From assembly GCA_031263875.1 (NCBI GenBank), contig JAISEX010000240.1:1-7177 (forward strand): a DNA stretch of 7,177 bases, read 5' to 3'. Under the pieces are notes generated by a model that ran no database searches, was not told the DNA's origin, and saw only the letters and a program-made list of their open reading frames with translations. Made by a program: the position numbers and the translations under genes. Position 1 is the first letter of the stretch. Every line of letters begins with the position of its first letter. This DNA comes from Eubacteriales Family XIII. Incertae Sedis bacterium (GTDB taxonomy: Bacteria > Bacillota > Clostridia > Peptostreptococcales > Anaerovoracaceae). This document shows positions 1 to 6,547 of this stretch, piece after piece.

Positions 1-2147
1 ACCAGTACGATATGCTGCGGGATCTGAAGCGCGGCGGGATATTCCTGCTCAATACTGTCTGGACGCCCGAAGAATTGGATGAAAAACTGCCCGCGTCGAT
101 GAAGCGCGCTTTGGCGGAGAAGGAGATTGCGTTCTACACTATTGACGGCGTAAAGATCGCGGATAATATCGGGCTCGGAAACCGCATCAATATGGTGATG
201 CAAGCGGCGTTCTTCAAGCTGACCGAGGTGATACCGGTTGCCGACGCCGTGACGTATCTGAAGGCCGGCATCGACGCTTCGTACGGCAAAAAAGGCCAGA
301 AGGTGCTCGATATGAATTATGCCGCCGTGGACGCGGGTATCGATAATATCGTGAAGATCGACGTGCCGGAATCGTGGAAGACCGCAGCGGACGCTTCCGT
401 AGAAACGGCTTCCGTTCCGACGTTTATCGAGGAAGTCCTCGTTCCGATGAACCGGCAGGAGGGCGATCAGGTCCCCGTCAGCAAGTTTGTGGGCCGGGAG
501 GACGGGACGTTCCCGTCGGGTACCGCCGCCTACGAAAAACGCGGCGTCGCGACGAGCATTCCGGTTTGGGATAAATCCAAGTGTATACAATGCAACCAGT
601 GTTCGTTCGTCTGTCCGCACGCGGCGATACGTCCGGCGCTTTTGGACGGCGGTGAGATGGAGCGGGGGCCCGCGTCCTTTGAGGCCATCCATGCGACGGG
701 TAAGGGCTTTGAGGACCTGCATTACCGCATTCAGGTAAGCCCGCTCGATTGCCTCGGTTGCGGTAACTGCGCGGATATCTGCCCGGCGAAAGAGAAGGCG
801 CTGACCATGAGCGCAAATGGCTGGGATCCTGCGGAAGAAGAAAACTGGCGTTTCTATGAAACGGTTTCGATAAAGGATCACCTGACGAGCAAGGAGTCCG
901 TAAAGGGCAGTCAGTTTGCGTTCCCGTATCTGGAATTTTCGGGCGCGTGCGCGGGCTGCGGCGAAACGCCGTATATCAAGGTCGTGACGCAGCTGTTCGG
1001 CGACCGCATGATGATAGCGAACGCGACGGGCTGTTCGTCCATCTGGGGCGCGTCGGCGCCGTCGATGCCGTATACGAAAGATAAGGCGGGCAGAGGGCCC
1101 TCGTGGGCGAACTCGCTCTTTGAGGATAACGCGGAATACGGGTTCGGCATGGCGGTCGGCGTCCGGCAGCTACGTGACCGGCTCGTGGAAAAGACAAAGG
1201 AGCTTCTGGCGATCGACCATGTGCAGCCGCGCGTGAAGGAAGCGGCGCAGGCGTGGCTGGGCAGCAGGGATAACGGAGACGCCGCCGCGCGCGCCGCGGC
1301 CGACGCCTATATTAGCGCCCTCGAATGGGGCGCCGCGTCGATAGACGAGGCCATCGGCTACTTCGAGAGCCTCGGCGCTGACGGCGCTGAGATGGCGGGG
1401 CAGATGAAGGACACGAAGGCGGCGGGCGCGAAATATTGCCCCTGTCCGGCCTGTACGCTCTGCCTCGAAATACTCGAGGGCAAGGATTTCCTGATGAAAA
1501 AGTCCATCTGGGCGCTCGGCGGAGATGGCTGGGCGTACGATATCGGCTACGGCGGGCTCGATCACGTGCTCGCGTCCGGCGAGAATATCAACGTGCTCGT
1601 CTTCGATACGGAAGTCTATTCCAATACGGGCGGGCAGTCGTCGAAAGCGACGCCACAGGCGGCTATCGCGAAGTTCGCGGCGTCAGGAAAGCGCATTAAG
1701 AAGAAGGATCTCGGCATGATGGCCATGAGCTACGGCTATGTCTACGTGGCGCAGGTCGGCATGGGCGCGGATAAGAATCAGTTTATGAAGGCCGTCATCG
1801 AGGCCGAGCAGTACGACGGGCCGTCGCTTATCATCTGTTACGCTCCGTGCATCAACCACGGGATGCGCAAGGGCATGGGCAAGTCGCAGGAGAATATCAA
1901 AGACGCGGTCGCGGCCGGATACTGGCATCTGTACCGCTTCGATCCGGAGCTGAAGAAAGCGGGCAAGAATCCGTTTACGCTCGATTCCAAGGAGCCGGGC
2001 GCGAGTTTCCGCGATTATATTCTCGATCAGGTCAGATACAGTTCGCTCAGCAAGGAATTCCCCGACGTGGCGGAGGAACTTTTCGAGGCGGCCGAGGGGA
2101 ACGCGAGAGAACGGTACGAAACATATAAGAGGCTTGCGGAATCATAA
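1..2147 (+). CDS. nifJ: Pyruvate:ferredoxin (flavodoxin) oxidoreductase, C-terminal part, 5' end off window
   Basis: PFOR converts pyruvate and CoA to acetyl-CoA and CO2 in the cytoplasm and passes two electrons to ferredoxin or flavodoxin. The reading frame is already open at position 3 (codons Q-Y-D, then the Met at 12), so the Met at 12 is internal. About 714 residues are visible; family members are about 1,170-1,200, so roughly 460 are missing. Visible in order: the end of the central domain; an EKR-type linker (about 280-400); a 2[4Fe-4S] ferredoxin domain with CxxCxxCxxxCP motifs at 582-614 and 750-782; and the thiamine-diphosphate domain. The last has CAGCGE (Cys codons 948 and 957), GCSS (Cys 1032), GGDGWAYD (from 1518), EVYSNTGG, and the final Cys in CINHG (1848). 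Those four cysteines match the proximal-cluster ligands known in this family. An extra CPCPACTLC lies at 1437-1463. The stop is TAA at 2145. Family assignment is very secure; the electron acceptor is not determined. Confidence 0.97.
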   Translation, partial: QYDMLRDLKRGGIFLLNTVWTPEELDEKLPASMKRALAEKEIAFYTIDGVKIADNIGLGNRINMVMQAAFFKLTEVIPVADAVTYLKAGIDASYGKKGQKVLDMNYAAVDAGIDNIVKIDVPESWKTAADASVETASVPTFIEEVLVPMNRQEGDQVPVSKFVGREDGTFPSGTAAYEKRGVATSIPVWDKSKCIQCNQCSFVCPHAAIRPALLDGGEMERGPASFEAIHATGKGFEDLHYRIQVSPLDCLGCGNCADICPAKEKALTMSANGWDPAEEENWRFYETVSIKDHLTSKESVKGSQFAFPYLEFSGACAGCGETPYIKVVTQLFGDRMMIANATGCSSIWGASAPSMPYTKDKAGRGPSWANSLFEDNAEYGFGMAVGVRQLRDRLVEKTKELLAIDHVQPRVKEAAQAWLGSRDNGDAAARAAADAYISALEWGAASIDEAIGYFESLGADGAEMAGQMKDTKAAGAKYCPCPACTLCLEILEGKDFLMKKSIWALGGDGWAYDIGYGGLDHVLASGENINVLVFDTEVYSNTGGQSSKATPQAAIAKFAASGKRIKKKDLGMMAMSYGYVYVAQVGMGADKNQFMKAVIEAEQYDGPSLIICYAPCINHGMRKGMGKSQENIKDAVAAGYWHLYRFDPELKKAGKNPFTLDSKEPGASFRDYILDQVRYSSLSKEFPDVAEELFEAAEGNARERYETYKRLAES

Positions 2148-2157
2148 ACCGCAGGCC
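2131..2157 (+). other. Stem-loop spanning the nifJ stop codon
   Basis: GGCTTGCGG (2131-2139) pairs with CCGCAGGCC (2149-2157) to give a 9-bp stem with one G-U pair. The loop is 9 nt and contains the nifJ TAA stop. No T-run follows, so it is not a standard intrinsic terminator. It may stabilise the nifJ 3' end or partly limit read-through into htrA. The pairing is seen in the sequence; the role is inferred. Confidence 0.4.
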
Positions 2158-2163
2158 GGCATT

Positions 2164-2169
2164 GGAGGG
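2164..2169 (+). promoter_or_regulatory. Ribosome-binding site of htrA
   Basis: GGAGGG lies 11 nt before the ATG at 2181. This is a little further than usual, but it is the only strong Shine-Dalgarno match here. It supports 2181 over the nearby GTG at 2171 and ATG at 2185, which are in other frames. Confidence 0.6.
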
Positions 2170-2180
2170 AGTGCACGAGT

Positions 2181-4064
2181 ATGAATGATGAGAAGTATAA
2201 CGGCGGAGAGGGCGCCGAAAAGAACAACGGACAGGAGCTGTCCGAGGCAAAGGCGGCAAAGCTGCGGGCGCTTGAGGAAAGCGGGACGGTCTATCAGTAC
2301 CGCGCGTATAATGCGCCTCAGCAGGCCGGCGGCGATGCGGGCGCGGGCGCAGGAGCGGCTTTTCCCGCTGGCGTAACGGGAACCGAGGCGCCGGGAGGAC
2401 CGGCACCAGGCATTACGGCGCAGGGTTACGGAGCGTCGTTATACGGCGAAGCGCAGGACACAGCCGCGTCGCTCTACGGCGATGCAGGAGCGAACGGAGG
2501 CGCGGATTCACCCGTCAGTGTAACGGGAACCGAAGCGCCGACACCTGACACTTCCGCGCAGAGTTACGGAGCGGAATTATACGGCGATACGTCCGGTACG
2601 GCAGCTCCAACCGACGGAGCGTCGTTATACGGCGAAACTCAGGACACGGCCGCGTCGCTCTACGGCGACACGCCAGCCGCTTCGTTATACGGGGAAACAC
2701 CCGGCACGGCCACGCCGTTACTCGAAACACCGTTACCGGATACGACGACTCCATTATACGGAGCGCCGTCATACGGCGGCGCGCAGACCGCGGCGGGTCC
2801 GCCCTACGGCGAAGCGCCTTCCAGCGCGGCGTTCGCGGCGGCAACGCCCGGTTACGAATACGCGTCCGGCGCGAAAAAGCCGCGCATATACGGATTCAGC
2901 CGCGGCGTGCTGACGGCGTTTATTATTATCGTCATTATGGCCTGCGTCGTTTCGGGAGTCGGCGGCGGGCTTATCGGCGCCAATCTCGGCGGCCGGCCGG
3001 CGGCAAGCTCCGAAAATTCCATTACGATCAACGCGTCGGACGATACGACGGTCACGGAGGCCGTCGCGCAGAAAGTCCTGAATTCGGTTGTCGGCGTGAC
3101 GACCATTATACAGACGCAGAATTATTTCGGCCAGAGCGGACAGTCGAAGGGCGAGGGCAGCGGCATTATTATCCATAGCGACGGCTATATCCTCACGAAT
3201 TCGCATGTCGTCGGGGACGGCTCCGCGTCGCAAGTCACGGTGGTTTTGCCGAGCGGCAAGGAAACCGAGGCGAAGCTGCTCTGGAATGACGACGCGATCG
3301 ACCTCGCGGTGCTGAAGGTGGACGAAAAGGGGCTGTCGCCGGTCGAATTCGGCGATTCCGACAAGGTGCGGATCGGCTCCTATGTCGCGGCGATCGGCAA
3401 TCCGCTCGGTATCGAATTCAGCGGAAGCATTACGCAGGGCGTGGTCAGCGGCCTCAACCGCTCGATCATCGCCTCATCGGATACGAAGACGACGAGGATG
3501 GAAGGGCTGATCCAGGTCGACGCGGCGATCAATCCCGGCAACAGCGGCGGCCCGCTCCTCGACAGCAAGGGGCAGTGCATCGGCGTGAATACCGCGAAGG
3601 CGTCGGCCGAGGGCATGGGCTTTGCCATACCGATCAATACGGTGAAACCGATTATCGACAAGGTTATCGCGACGGGCAATTTTGAGCGCGCCTATATGGG
3701 CATTACGACTTCGAACGCCGCCGATATCGCGGCGCAGTATCCCGACCTGAAGCTCGGTGTCGACACGGGGGCCTTTATCAACGAAGTCACCATATCGTCG
3801 CCCGCCGACAAAGCCGGCCTTATTATGAAGGACGTTATCATCGCCGTCAACGATAAAAAGGTCGATACGTCGACCGCGCTTATCAAGGAGCTGCTGAACT
3901 ACAGCGCGGGAGATACCGTGACCATTACCTACGTGCGGAACGGCGAAACGCTGACGGTCCAGGTGACGCTGGCGTCGCAGTCGGAAGTCTTGGTGAAATC
4001 CGATCAGCAGCCCGATTCGTCAGACGGATCGCAGGACGGCGGGAACGGAGGTTTTAACTGGTAG
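2181..4064 (+). CDS. htrA: Membrane-anchored HtrA/DegP-family serine protease with PDZ domain and repetitive N-terminal tail
   Basis: This 627-residue protein is a trypsin-fold, ATP-independent protease expected to degrade misfolded proteins on the outer face of the membrane. Residues 1-236 are a predicted cytoplasmic tail, rich in Ala, Gly, Thr, Pro and Tyr, with repeated LYG motifs and no folded-domain signature. A single hydrophobic segment (about 242-268), preceded by basic residues (KKPR), should anchor it N-in/C-out. The protease domain (about 285-495) has a complete triad: His342 in NSHVVG, Asp374 in DAIDLAVLK, and Ser455 in NPGNSGGPLLD. One PDZ domain (about 505-597) opens with YMGI. 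The last ~25 residues are an acidic, Gly-rich disordered tail. Bacterial HtrA proteins are usually about 350-500 residues, and the excess here is the N-terminal tail. The gene lies 33 nt after nifJ with no clear terminator between them, so read-through is possible. Family is certain; the exact paralogue name is not. Confidence 0.95.
   Translation: MNDEKYNGGEGAEKNNGQELSEAKAAKLRALEESGTVYQYRAYNAPQQAGGDAGAGAGAAFPAGVTGTEAPGGPAPGITAQGYGASLYGEAQDTAASLYGDAGANGGADSPVSVTGTEAPTPDTSAQSYGAELYGDTSGTAAPTDGASLYGETQDTAASLYGDTPAASLYGETPGTATPLLETPLPDTTTPLYGAPSYGGAQTAAGPPYGEAPSSAAFAAATPGYEYASGAKKPRIYGFSRGVLTAFIIIVIMACVVSGVGGGLIGANLGGRPAASSENSITINASDDTTVTEAVAQKVLNSVVGVTTIIQTQNYFGQSGQSKGEGSGIIIHSDGYILTNSHVVGDGSASQVTVVLPSGKETEAKLLWNDDAIDLAVLKVDEKGLSPVEFGDSDKVRIGSYVAAIGNPLGIEFSGSITQGVVSGLNRSIIASSDTKTTRMEGLIQVDAAINPGNSGGPLLDSKGQCIGVNTAKASAEGMGFAIPINTVKPIIDKVIATGNFERAYMGITTSNAADIAAQYPDLKLGVDTGAFINEVTISSPADKAGLIMKDVIIAVNDKKVDTSTALIKELLNYSAGDTVTITYVRNGETLTVQVTLASQSEVLVKSDQQPDSSDGSQDGGNGGFNW
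2373..2540 (+). repeat. Duplicated 21-nt segment encoding VTGTEAP in htrA
   Basis: The codons for V-T-G-T-E-A-P occur at 2373-2393 and at 2520-2540, offset by 147 nt, and 20 of 21 bases are identical (GAG versus GAA for Glu). After each copy, similar protein follows (ITAQGYGASLYG, then TSAQSYGAELYG), so a longer unit of roughly 46-49 codons seems to have been duplicated and then diverged. Confidence 0.8.
2430..2669 (+). repeat. Pair of 54-nt direct repeats encoding GASLYGE(A/T)QDTAASLYGD in htrA
   Basis: Copy one is 2430-2483 and copy two is 2616-2669, offset by 186 nt; 50 of 54 bases match. Two of the four differences are synonymous and two lie in one Ala/Thr codon. Within the wider tail, the tripeptide LYG appears seven times (residues 87, 98, 133, 149, 160, 169 and 192), and further YG pairs occur at 83, 129, 198 and 209. 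The close DNA match points to duplication within the gene rather than convergence on a peptide composition. Confidence 0.9.
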
Positions 4065-4082
4065 TTCTCCCCGCGTTATACA

Positions 4083-4091
4083 TGGTATAAT
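4083..4091 (+). promoter_or_regulatory. Extended -10 promoter for tig-clpP
   Basis: TGGTATAAT is a perfect TATAAT -10 (4086-4091) with the upstream TGn extension. There is no good -35; the nearest is TTCTCC at 4065-4070, with a short 15-nt spacer. Extended -10 promoters for the housekeeping sigma factor can work without a strong -35. The predicted start is near 4098, which gives tig a leader of about 84 nt. Confidence 0.6.
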
Positions 4092-4097
4092 AAGAGA

Positions 4098-4116
4098 GGG
4101 TGAAAATGCTTCACCC
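4098..4116 (+). other. Hairpin in the htrA-tig gap, at the predicted 5' end of the tig mRNA
   Basis: GGGTGAA (4098-4104) pairs with TTCACCC (4110-4116) around a 5-nt loop. It starts where the 4086-4091 -10 box would place the transcription start, so it could cap the 5' end of the tig-clpP transcript. It could instead be a weak terminator for htrA, because GCG and then TTTT (4120-4123) follow. The T-run is short and displaced, which makes the terminator reading less likely. Confidence 0.45.
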
Positions 4117-4181
4117 GCGTTTTAGTGCGCATTAGTGACCGGCCCCGTGTTTCGATGCCGGTGAGGAAGGAAACAGACAGT

Positions 4182-5468
4182 ATGAAAGCAGCATGTATCT
4201 CGAGGGAAAAAGACGACGTCACGTTTACGATGGAATTTGACGCGGAATCATTTGAAAACGCGCAGATCGAAGCCTATAAGAAAACGAAGGGCAAGTATAA
4301 TGTGGACGGTTTCCGGCCCGGCAAGGCCCCGCGTAAAATCATCGAACAGCATTACGGCGAAAGCGTCTTTATGGAAAGCGCCGTCGAGGAACTGATGGAG
4401 GCCGAATATCCGCGTGCTCTCGCCGAGCTTGCGATAGAGCCGATCGCGATGCCGACCGTCGAATTCAAAGAGGTAAAAAAGGGCAGCGGTTTTACCGCGA
4501 CGGTAACGGTCGCCGTTCCGCCGGAGATAGAAGTCAAAGATTATACGGGCGTCAAGATCGACGCCGTCAAAGCCGAGGTCACGGATGAGGACGTCGATAA
4601 GGAACTCGAAACCATGCAGTCGAAGGGCAGCCGGTTTGTGGAATCCGAGGACGCCGCCGCGGACGGGGATATCGTCACCATAGATTACGAAGGCTATACG
4701 GGCGACGAGCAGTTCGAGGGCGGTACGGCGCAGGGCCAGAGCCTGAAGCTCGGTTCCAAGACGTTTATTCCGGGCTTCGAGGAACAGCTTATCGGCGCGA
4801 AGAAGGGCGATACGCGCGATGTGAACGTTACCTTCCCGGAGGAATACCACTCGAAGGATTTGAAGGGCAAAGACGCCGTGTTCAAGGTGACTGTTAATGA
4901 AGTGCGGAAGGAAGACCGGCCGGAGCTGAACGACGATTTCGCGAAGGACACGAGCGAGTTCGATACGCTCGACGCGCTGAAGGCCGACGTTCGCGAGAAA
5001 TTGCAGAAAGCCGCCGAGGAACGCGCCGAATACGAGAAGAAGAACGCCGTGCTCGAAGCCGTCTACGAGGCGAACCAATTCGACGTCCCGCCGGTGATGG
5101 TCGAGGACGCGATGGACGATATGATGAACGAGTTTTCGCGGAATCTGGGCCAGCAAGGGCTCGATATGCAGCAGTATCTGCAATTTCTCGGACAGGACGC
5201 GGCGGCGTTCCGCGAGCAGACAAGGGCGGATGCCGAAAAACGCGTGAAGATGCGCCTTATTATCAAGACTGTCGCGAAGACCGAGGGCTTTGAGGCGAGC
5301 GAGGCGGAGGTCGATAACGAGCTGACGCAGATGGCCGCCCAGTACGGTCTCGAAAAGGAGAAGCTCGCGGATTATCTCGGAAAATCGCAGGTCAGCTTGC
5401 TGAAAGAGGATATCAAGAACAGAAAAGCTGTCGATTATATGTTTGAAAACGCCATTATCGGGGCATAA
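4182..5468 (+). CDS. tig: Trigger factor, ribosome-associated chaperone and peptidyl-prolyl isomerase
   Basis: Trigger factor docks at the ribosome exit tunnel and shelters nascent chains. The 428-residue length is typical. The N-terminal ribosome-binding domain (about 1-115) contains the signature GFRPGKAP at residues 43-50. The FKBP-type isomerase domain (about 155-242) shows [20 protein letters not shown], and [19 protein letters not shown]. The helical, charged C-terminal chaperone domain runs from about 250 to 428. The ATG at 4182 is chosen because GAGGAAGG lies at 4163-4170 and the protein then begins [10 protein letters not shown], as trigger factors normally do. In-frame starts at 4125 (GTG) and 4155 (ATG) would add a non-conserved, Arg-rich extension. 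clpP begins 13 nt after the stop, so the two are probably co-transcribed from the 4083-4091 promoter. Confidence 0.97.
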   Translation: MKAACISREKDDVTFTMEFDAESFENAQIEAYKKTKGKYNVDGFRPGKAPRKIIEQHYGESVFMESAVEELMEAEYPRALAELAIEPIAMPTVEFKEVKKGSGFTATVTVAVPPEIEVKDYTGVKIDAVKAEVTDEDVDKELETMQSKGSRFVESEDAAADGDIVTIDYEGYTGDEQFEGGTAQGQSLKLGSKTFIPGFEEQLIGAKKGDTRDVNVTFPEEYHSKDLKGKDAVFKVTVNEVRKEDRPELNDDFAKDTSEFDTLDALKADVREKLQKAAEERAEYEKKNAVLEAVYEANQFDVPPVMVEDAMDDMMNEFSRNLGQQGLDMQQYLQFLGQDAAAFREQTRADAEKRVKMRLIIKTVAKTEGFEASEAEVDNELTQMAAQYGLEKEKLADYLGKSQVSLLKEDIKNRKAVDYMFENAIIGA

Positions 5469-5481
5469 AAAGGAGGCTATC

Positions 5482-6081
5482 ATGGCATTGATTCCCTATG
5501 TAATAGAACAGACGGGGCAGGGAGAGCGTTCATATGATATCTATTCGCGTCTTCTGAAGGACCGCATCATCTTCCTCGGCGAGGAAATAAATGACGGGCT
5601 GGCGAGCCTTATCGTCGCGCAGCTCTTGTTCCTCGAGGCGGAGGACAGCGAAAAGGATATCAATATGTATGTGAACAGTCCCGGCGGCTCCGTTTCGGCG
5701 GGCATGGCGATCTACGACACGATGCGCTATATTCGTCCCGACGTTTCGACGATCTGCGTCGGTATGGCGGCGAGCATGGGTTCGTTCCTGCTGACGGCCG
5801 GCGCGAAGGGCAAGCGTTTCGCGCTGCCGAACGCCGAGATAATGATACACCAGCCGCTCGGCGGCGTGCAGGGCCAAGCGGAGGATATCAAGATCCACGC
5901 CGACCATATTATCGCGACGCGCGAAAAGCTGAACGGGATCCTCGCGGAAAATACGGGTCAGCCGATAGAGCGTATCGCTGTCGATACCGATCGGGATAAT
6001 TTTATGACGGCTGAGCAGGCGGCGGATTACGGGCTGATCGATAAGGTGATAAGCTCGCATGGCGGGCCGGGTAAAGGGTAA
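5482..6081 (+). CDS. clpP: ATP-dependent Clp protease proteolytic subunit ClpP
   Basis: ClpP forms the cytoplasmic double-heptamer peptidase chamber fed by ClpX or ClpC/ClpA. The 199-residue protein has the full catalytic triad: Ser98 in GMAASMGSF, His123 in MIHQPLGG, and Asp172 in DTDRDNFM. It also has the family segments [28 protein letters not shown], and GLIDKVI near the C-terminus. The start at 5482 has AGGAGG at 5471-5476 with a 5-nt spacer, and the protein opens [20 protein letters not shown] with the usual short propeptide-like N-terminus. An upstream in-frame ATG at 5443 lies inside tig and lacks support. No regular terminator follows the stop. The gene is a canonical clpP with nothing missing. 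Confidence 0.98.
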   Translation: MALIPYVIEQTGQGERSYDIYSRLLKDRIIFLGEEINDGLASLIVAQLLFLEAEDSEKDINMYVNSPGGSVSAGMAIYDTMRYIRPDVSTICVGMAASMGSFLLTAGAKGKRFALPNAEIMIHQPLGGVQGQAEDIKIHADHIIATREKLNGILAENTGQPIERIAVDTDRDNFMTAEQAADYGLIDKVISSHGGPGKG

Positions 6082-6203
6082 GGAAGCGCCGTGAGAGTCT
6101 CAGGCAGGGTCGGAACGGCGGCGATGGCATAAGGCAGCCGGAGCTGGGGAGTGAAGCGACTCACATCTCATGCGCTCATCCTAAGCGGCGCCCAAGGGGA
6201 GTT

Positions 6204-6226
6204 TGAGGGGAAGGCACTTCCCCTCA
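6204..6226 (+). other. 10-bp perfect hairpin in the clpP-clpX spacer
   Basis: TGAGGGGAAG (6204-6213) pairs perfectly with CTTCCCCTCA (6217-6226) across a GCA triloop. It is the strongest single stem in the window. No T-run follows on either strand, so it is not a classical intrinsic terminator. It lies about 120 nt after the clpP stop and could set the 3' end of the tig-clpP mRNA after trimming; that role is inferred. Confidence 0.6.
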
Positions 6227-6308
6227 TCGGAGAGGTAAGCGTAAGCGAGCCTCGGATCACTGCTCCGGGGGTGACAGGACGGAGGAGCCGAAGGCGACGC
6301 AGTCCGCC

Positions 6309-6327
6309 GCCTAGCCTTTACCTAGGC
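6309..6327 (+). other. 6-bp hairpin GCCTAG/CTAGGC
   Basis: GCCTAG (6309-6314) and CTAGGC (6322-6327) flank a 7-nt loop. CTAG is generally scarce in bacterial genomes, yet here it occurs twice in symmetric positions, which suggests the pairing is maintained. Confidence 0.45.
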
Positions 6328-6392
6328 AGAGCCCCCTACGGAGAGCGAGGCGCAGCCGAGCGACGCGCAAGGGATAGGAGGGGTGCGGAGCA

Positions 6393-6405
6393 GCCGCGAA
6401 GCGGC
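6393..6405 (+). other. GC-rich GAA-triloop hairpin
   Basis: GCCGC (6393-6397) pairs with GCGGC (6401-6405) around a GAA triloop. It sits among GGAGC-type repeats characteristic of the rest of this spacer. Confidence 0.45.
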
Positions 6406-6428
6406 CGGAGCCCCGGATAGCCCGGTGG

Positions 6429-6514
6429 GGCGCTCAAAACAAGAGATTGTTTTGAGTGAATGGACGCGCCGAGGACTGTCCCGTGGGCTACGCGCAAGTT
6501 TATTTTTGAGCGCC
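6429..6514 (+). repeat. Nested inverted repeats with mutually exclusive stems upstream of clpX
   Basis: CTCAAAACA (6433-6441) can pair with TGTTTTGAG (6448-6456) in a 9-bp, 6-nt-loop hairpin. The same left arm, extended as GGCGCTCAAAA (6429-6439), is also perfectly complementary to TTTTGAGCGCC (6504-6514). Only one pairing can form at a time. A further outer arm, TAGCCC (6418-6423), matches GGGCTA (6485-6490). The distal arm overlaps the clpX -35 box. Confidence 0.6.
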
Positions 6515-6534
6515 GCATGCGCCCGTGTTAAAAT
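6506..6534 (+). promoter_or_regulatory. clpX promoter, housekeeping sigma type
   Basis: TTGAGC (6506-6511, four of six matches to TTGACA) and TAAAAT (6529-6534, five of six matches to TATAAT) are separated by exactly 17 nt, with a TGn extension directly before the -10. The predicted start is near 6541, giving a leader of about 74 nt. This suggests clpX is transcribed separately from tig-clpP. I see no CtsR- or CIRCE-like operator here. Confidence 0.7.
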
Positions 6535-6547
6535 AGTAAAGAGAAAA

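Larger units (their letters stand above)
6082..6499 (+). other. GC-rich structured non-coding spacer between clpP and clpX
   Basis: This stretch has no convincing gene. Open frames through it, such as GTG 6151 to 6420, are Arg-rich low-complexity translations with no ribosome-binding site or family resemblance, and the reverse strand is no better. It is visibly more GC-rich than the promoter region after it. It consists of purine-rich GA/GC-repeating sequence broken by short inverted repeats: TGAGA/TCTCA near 6091-6101, and hairpins at 6204-6226, 6309-6327, 6393-6405 and 6433-6456. It could be a dispersed intergenic repeat, a small structured RNA, or an inserted non-autonomous element. No terminal inverted repeats or target-site duplication can be made out. 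Confidence 0.5.

Noticed and set aside
2430..2669. CRISPR-like repeat array
   Set aside because: The repeats lie in frame inside htrA, are only two long copies plus degenerate short ones, and the spacing is irregular.
4122..4137. TTAGTG repeated with a 10-nt period, considered as a CIRCE or operator half-site
   Set aside because: CIRCE needs an inverted repeat TTAGCACTC-N9-GAGTGCTAA; here it is only a short direct repeat, which could be chance.
4125..4181. N-terminal extension of trigger factor from GTG 4125 or ATG 4155
   Set aside because: The extra residues are not typical of the family, the clear ribosome-binding site lies just before 4182, and the 4182 start gives the normal MKA-type beginning.
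4248..5483. Reverse-strand 411-codon open frame opposite tig
   Set aside because: It is the mirror of a certain gene in a codon-biased GC-rich genome, and its translation is Leu/Arg/His-rich with no domain. Trigger factor fully explains the strand opposite.
6151..6420. 89-codon open frame in the clpP-clpX gap
   Set aside because: GTG start without a ribosome-binding site, and an Arg/Gly/Pro/Ser-rich translation typical of GC-rich non-coding sequence. It contains no recognisable domain, and the underlying DNA is full of stems.
6196..6430. G-runs as a possible G-quadruplex
   Set aside because: Runs of three or more G are too widely spaced, and some are better explained by pairing in the 6204-6226 hairpin.
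6433..6456. Intrinsic terminator for clpP
   Set aside because: The stem is A/T-rich at its top and is not followed by a T-run on either strand, so it does not fit a rho-independent terminator.
6336..6518. 60-codon reverse-strand open frame in the same gap
   Set aside because: No ribosome-binding site or family resemblance, and it overlaps the clpX -35 region and the inverted repeats.
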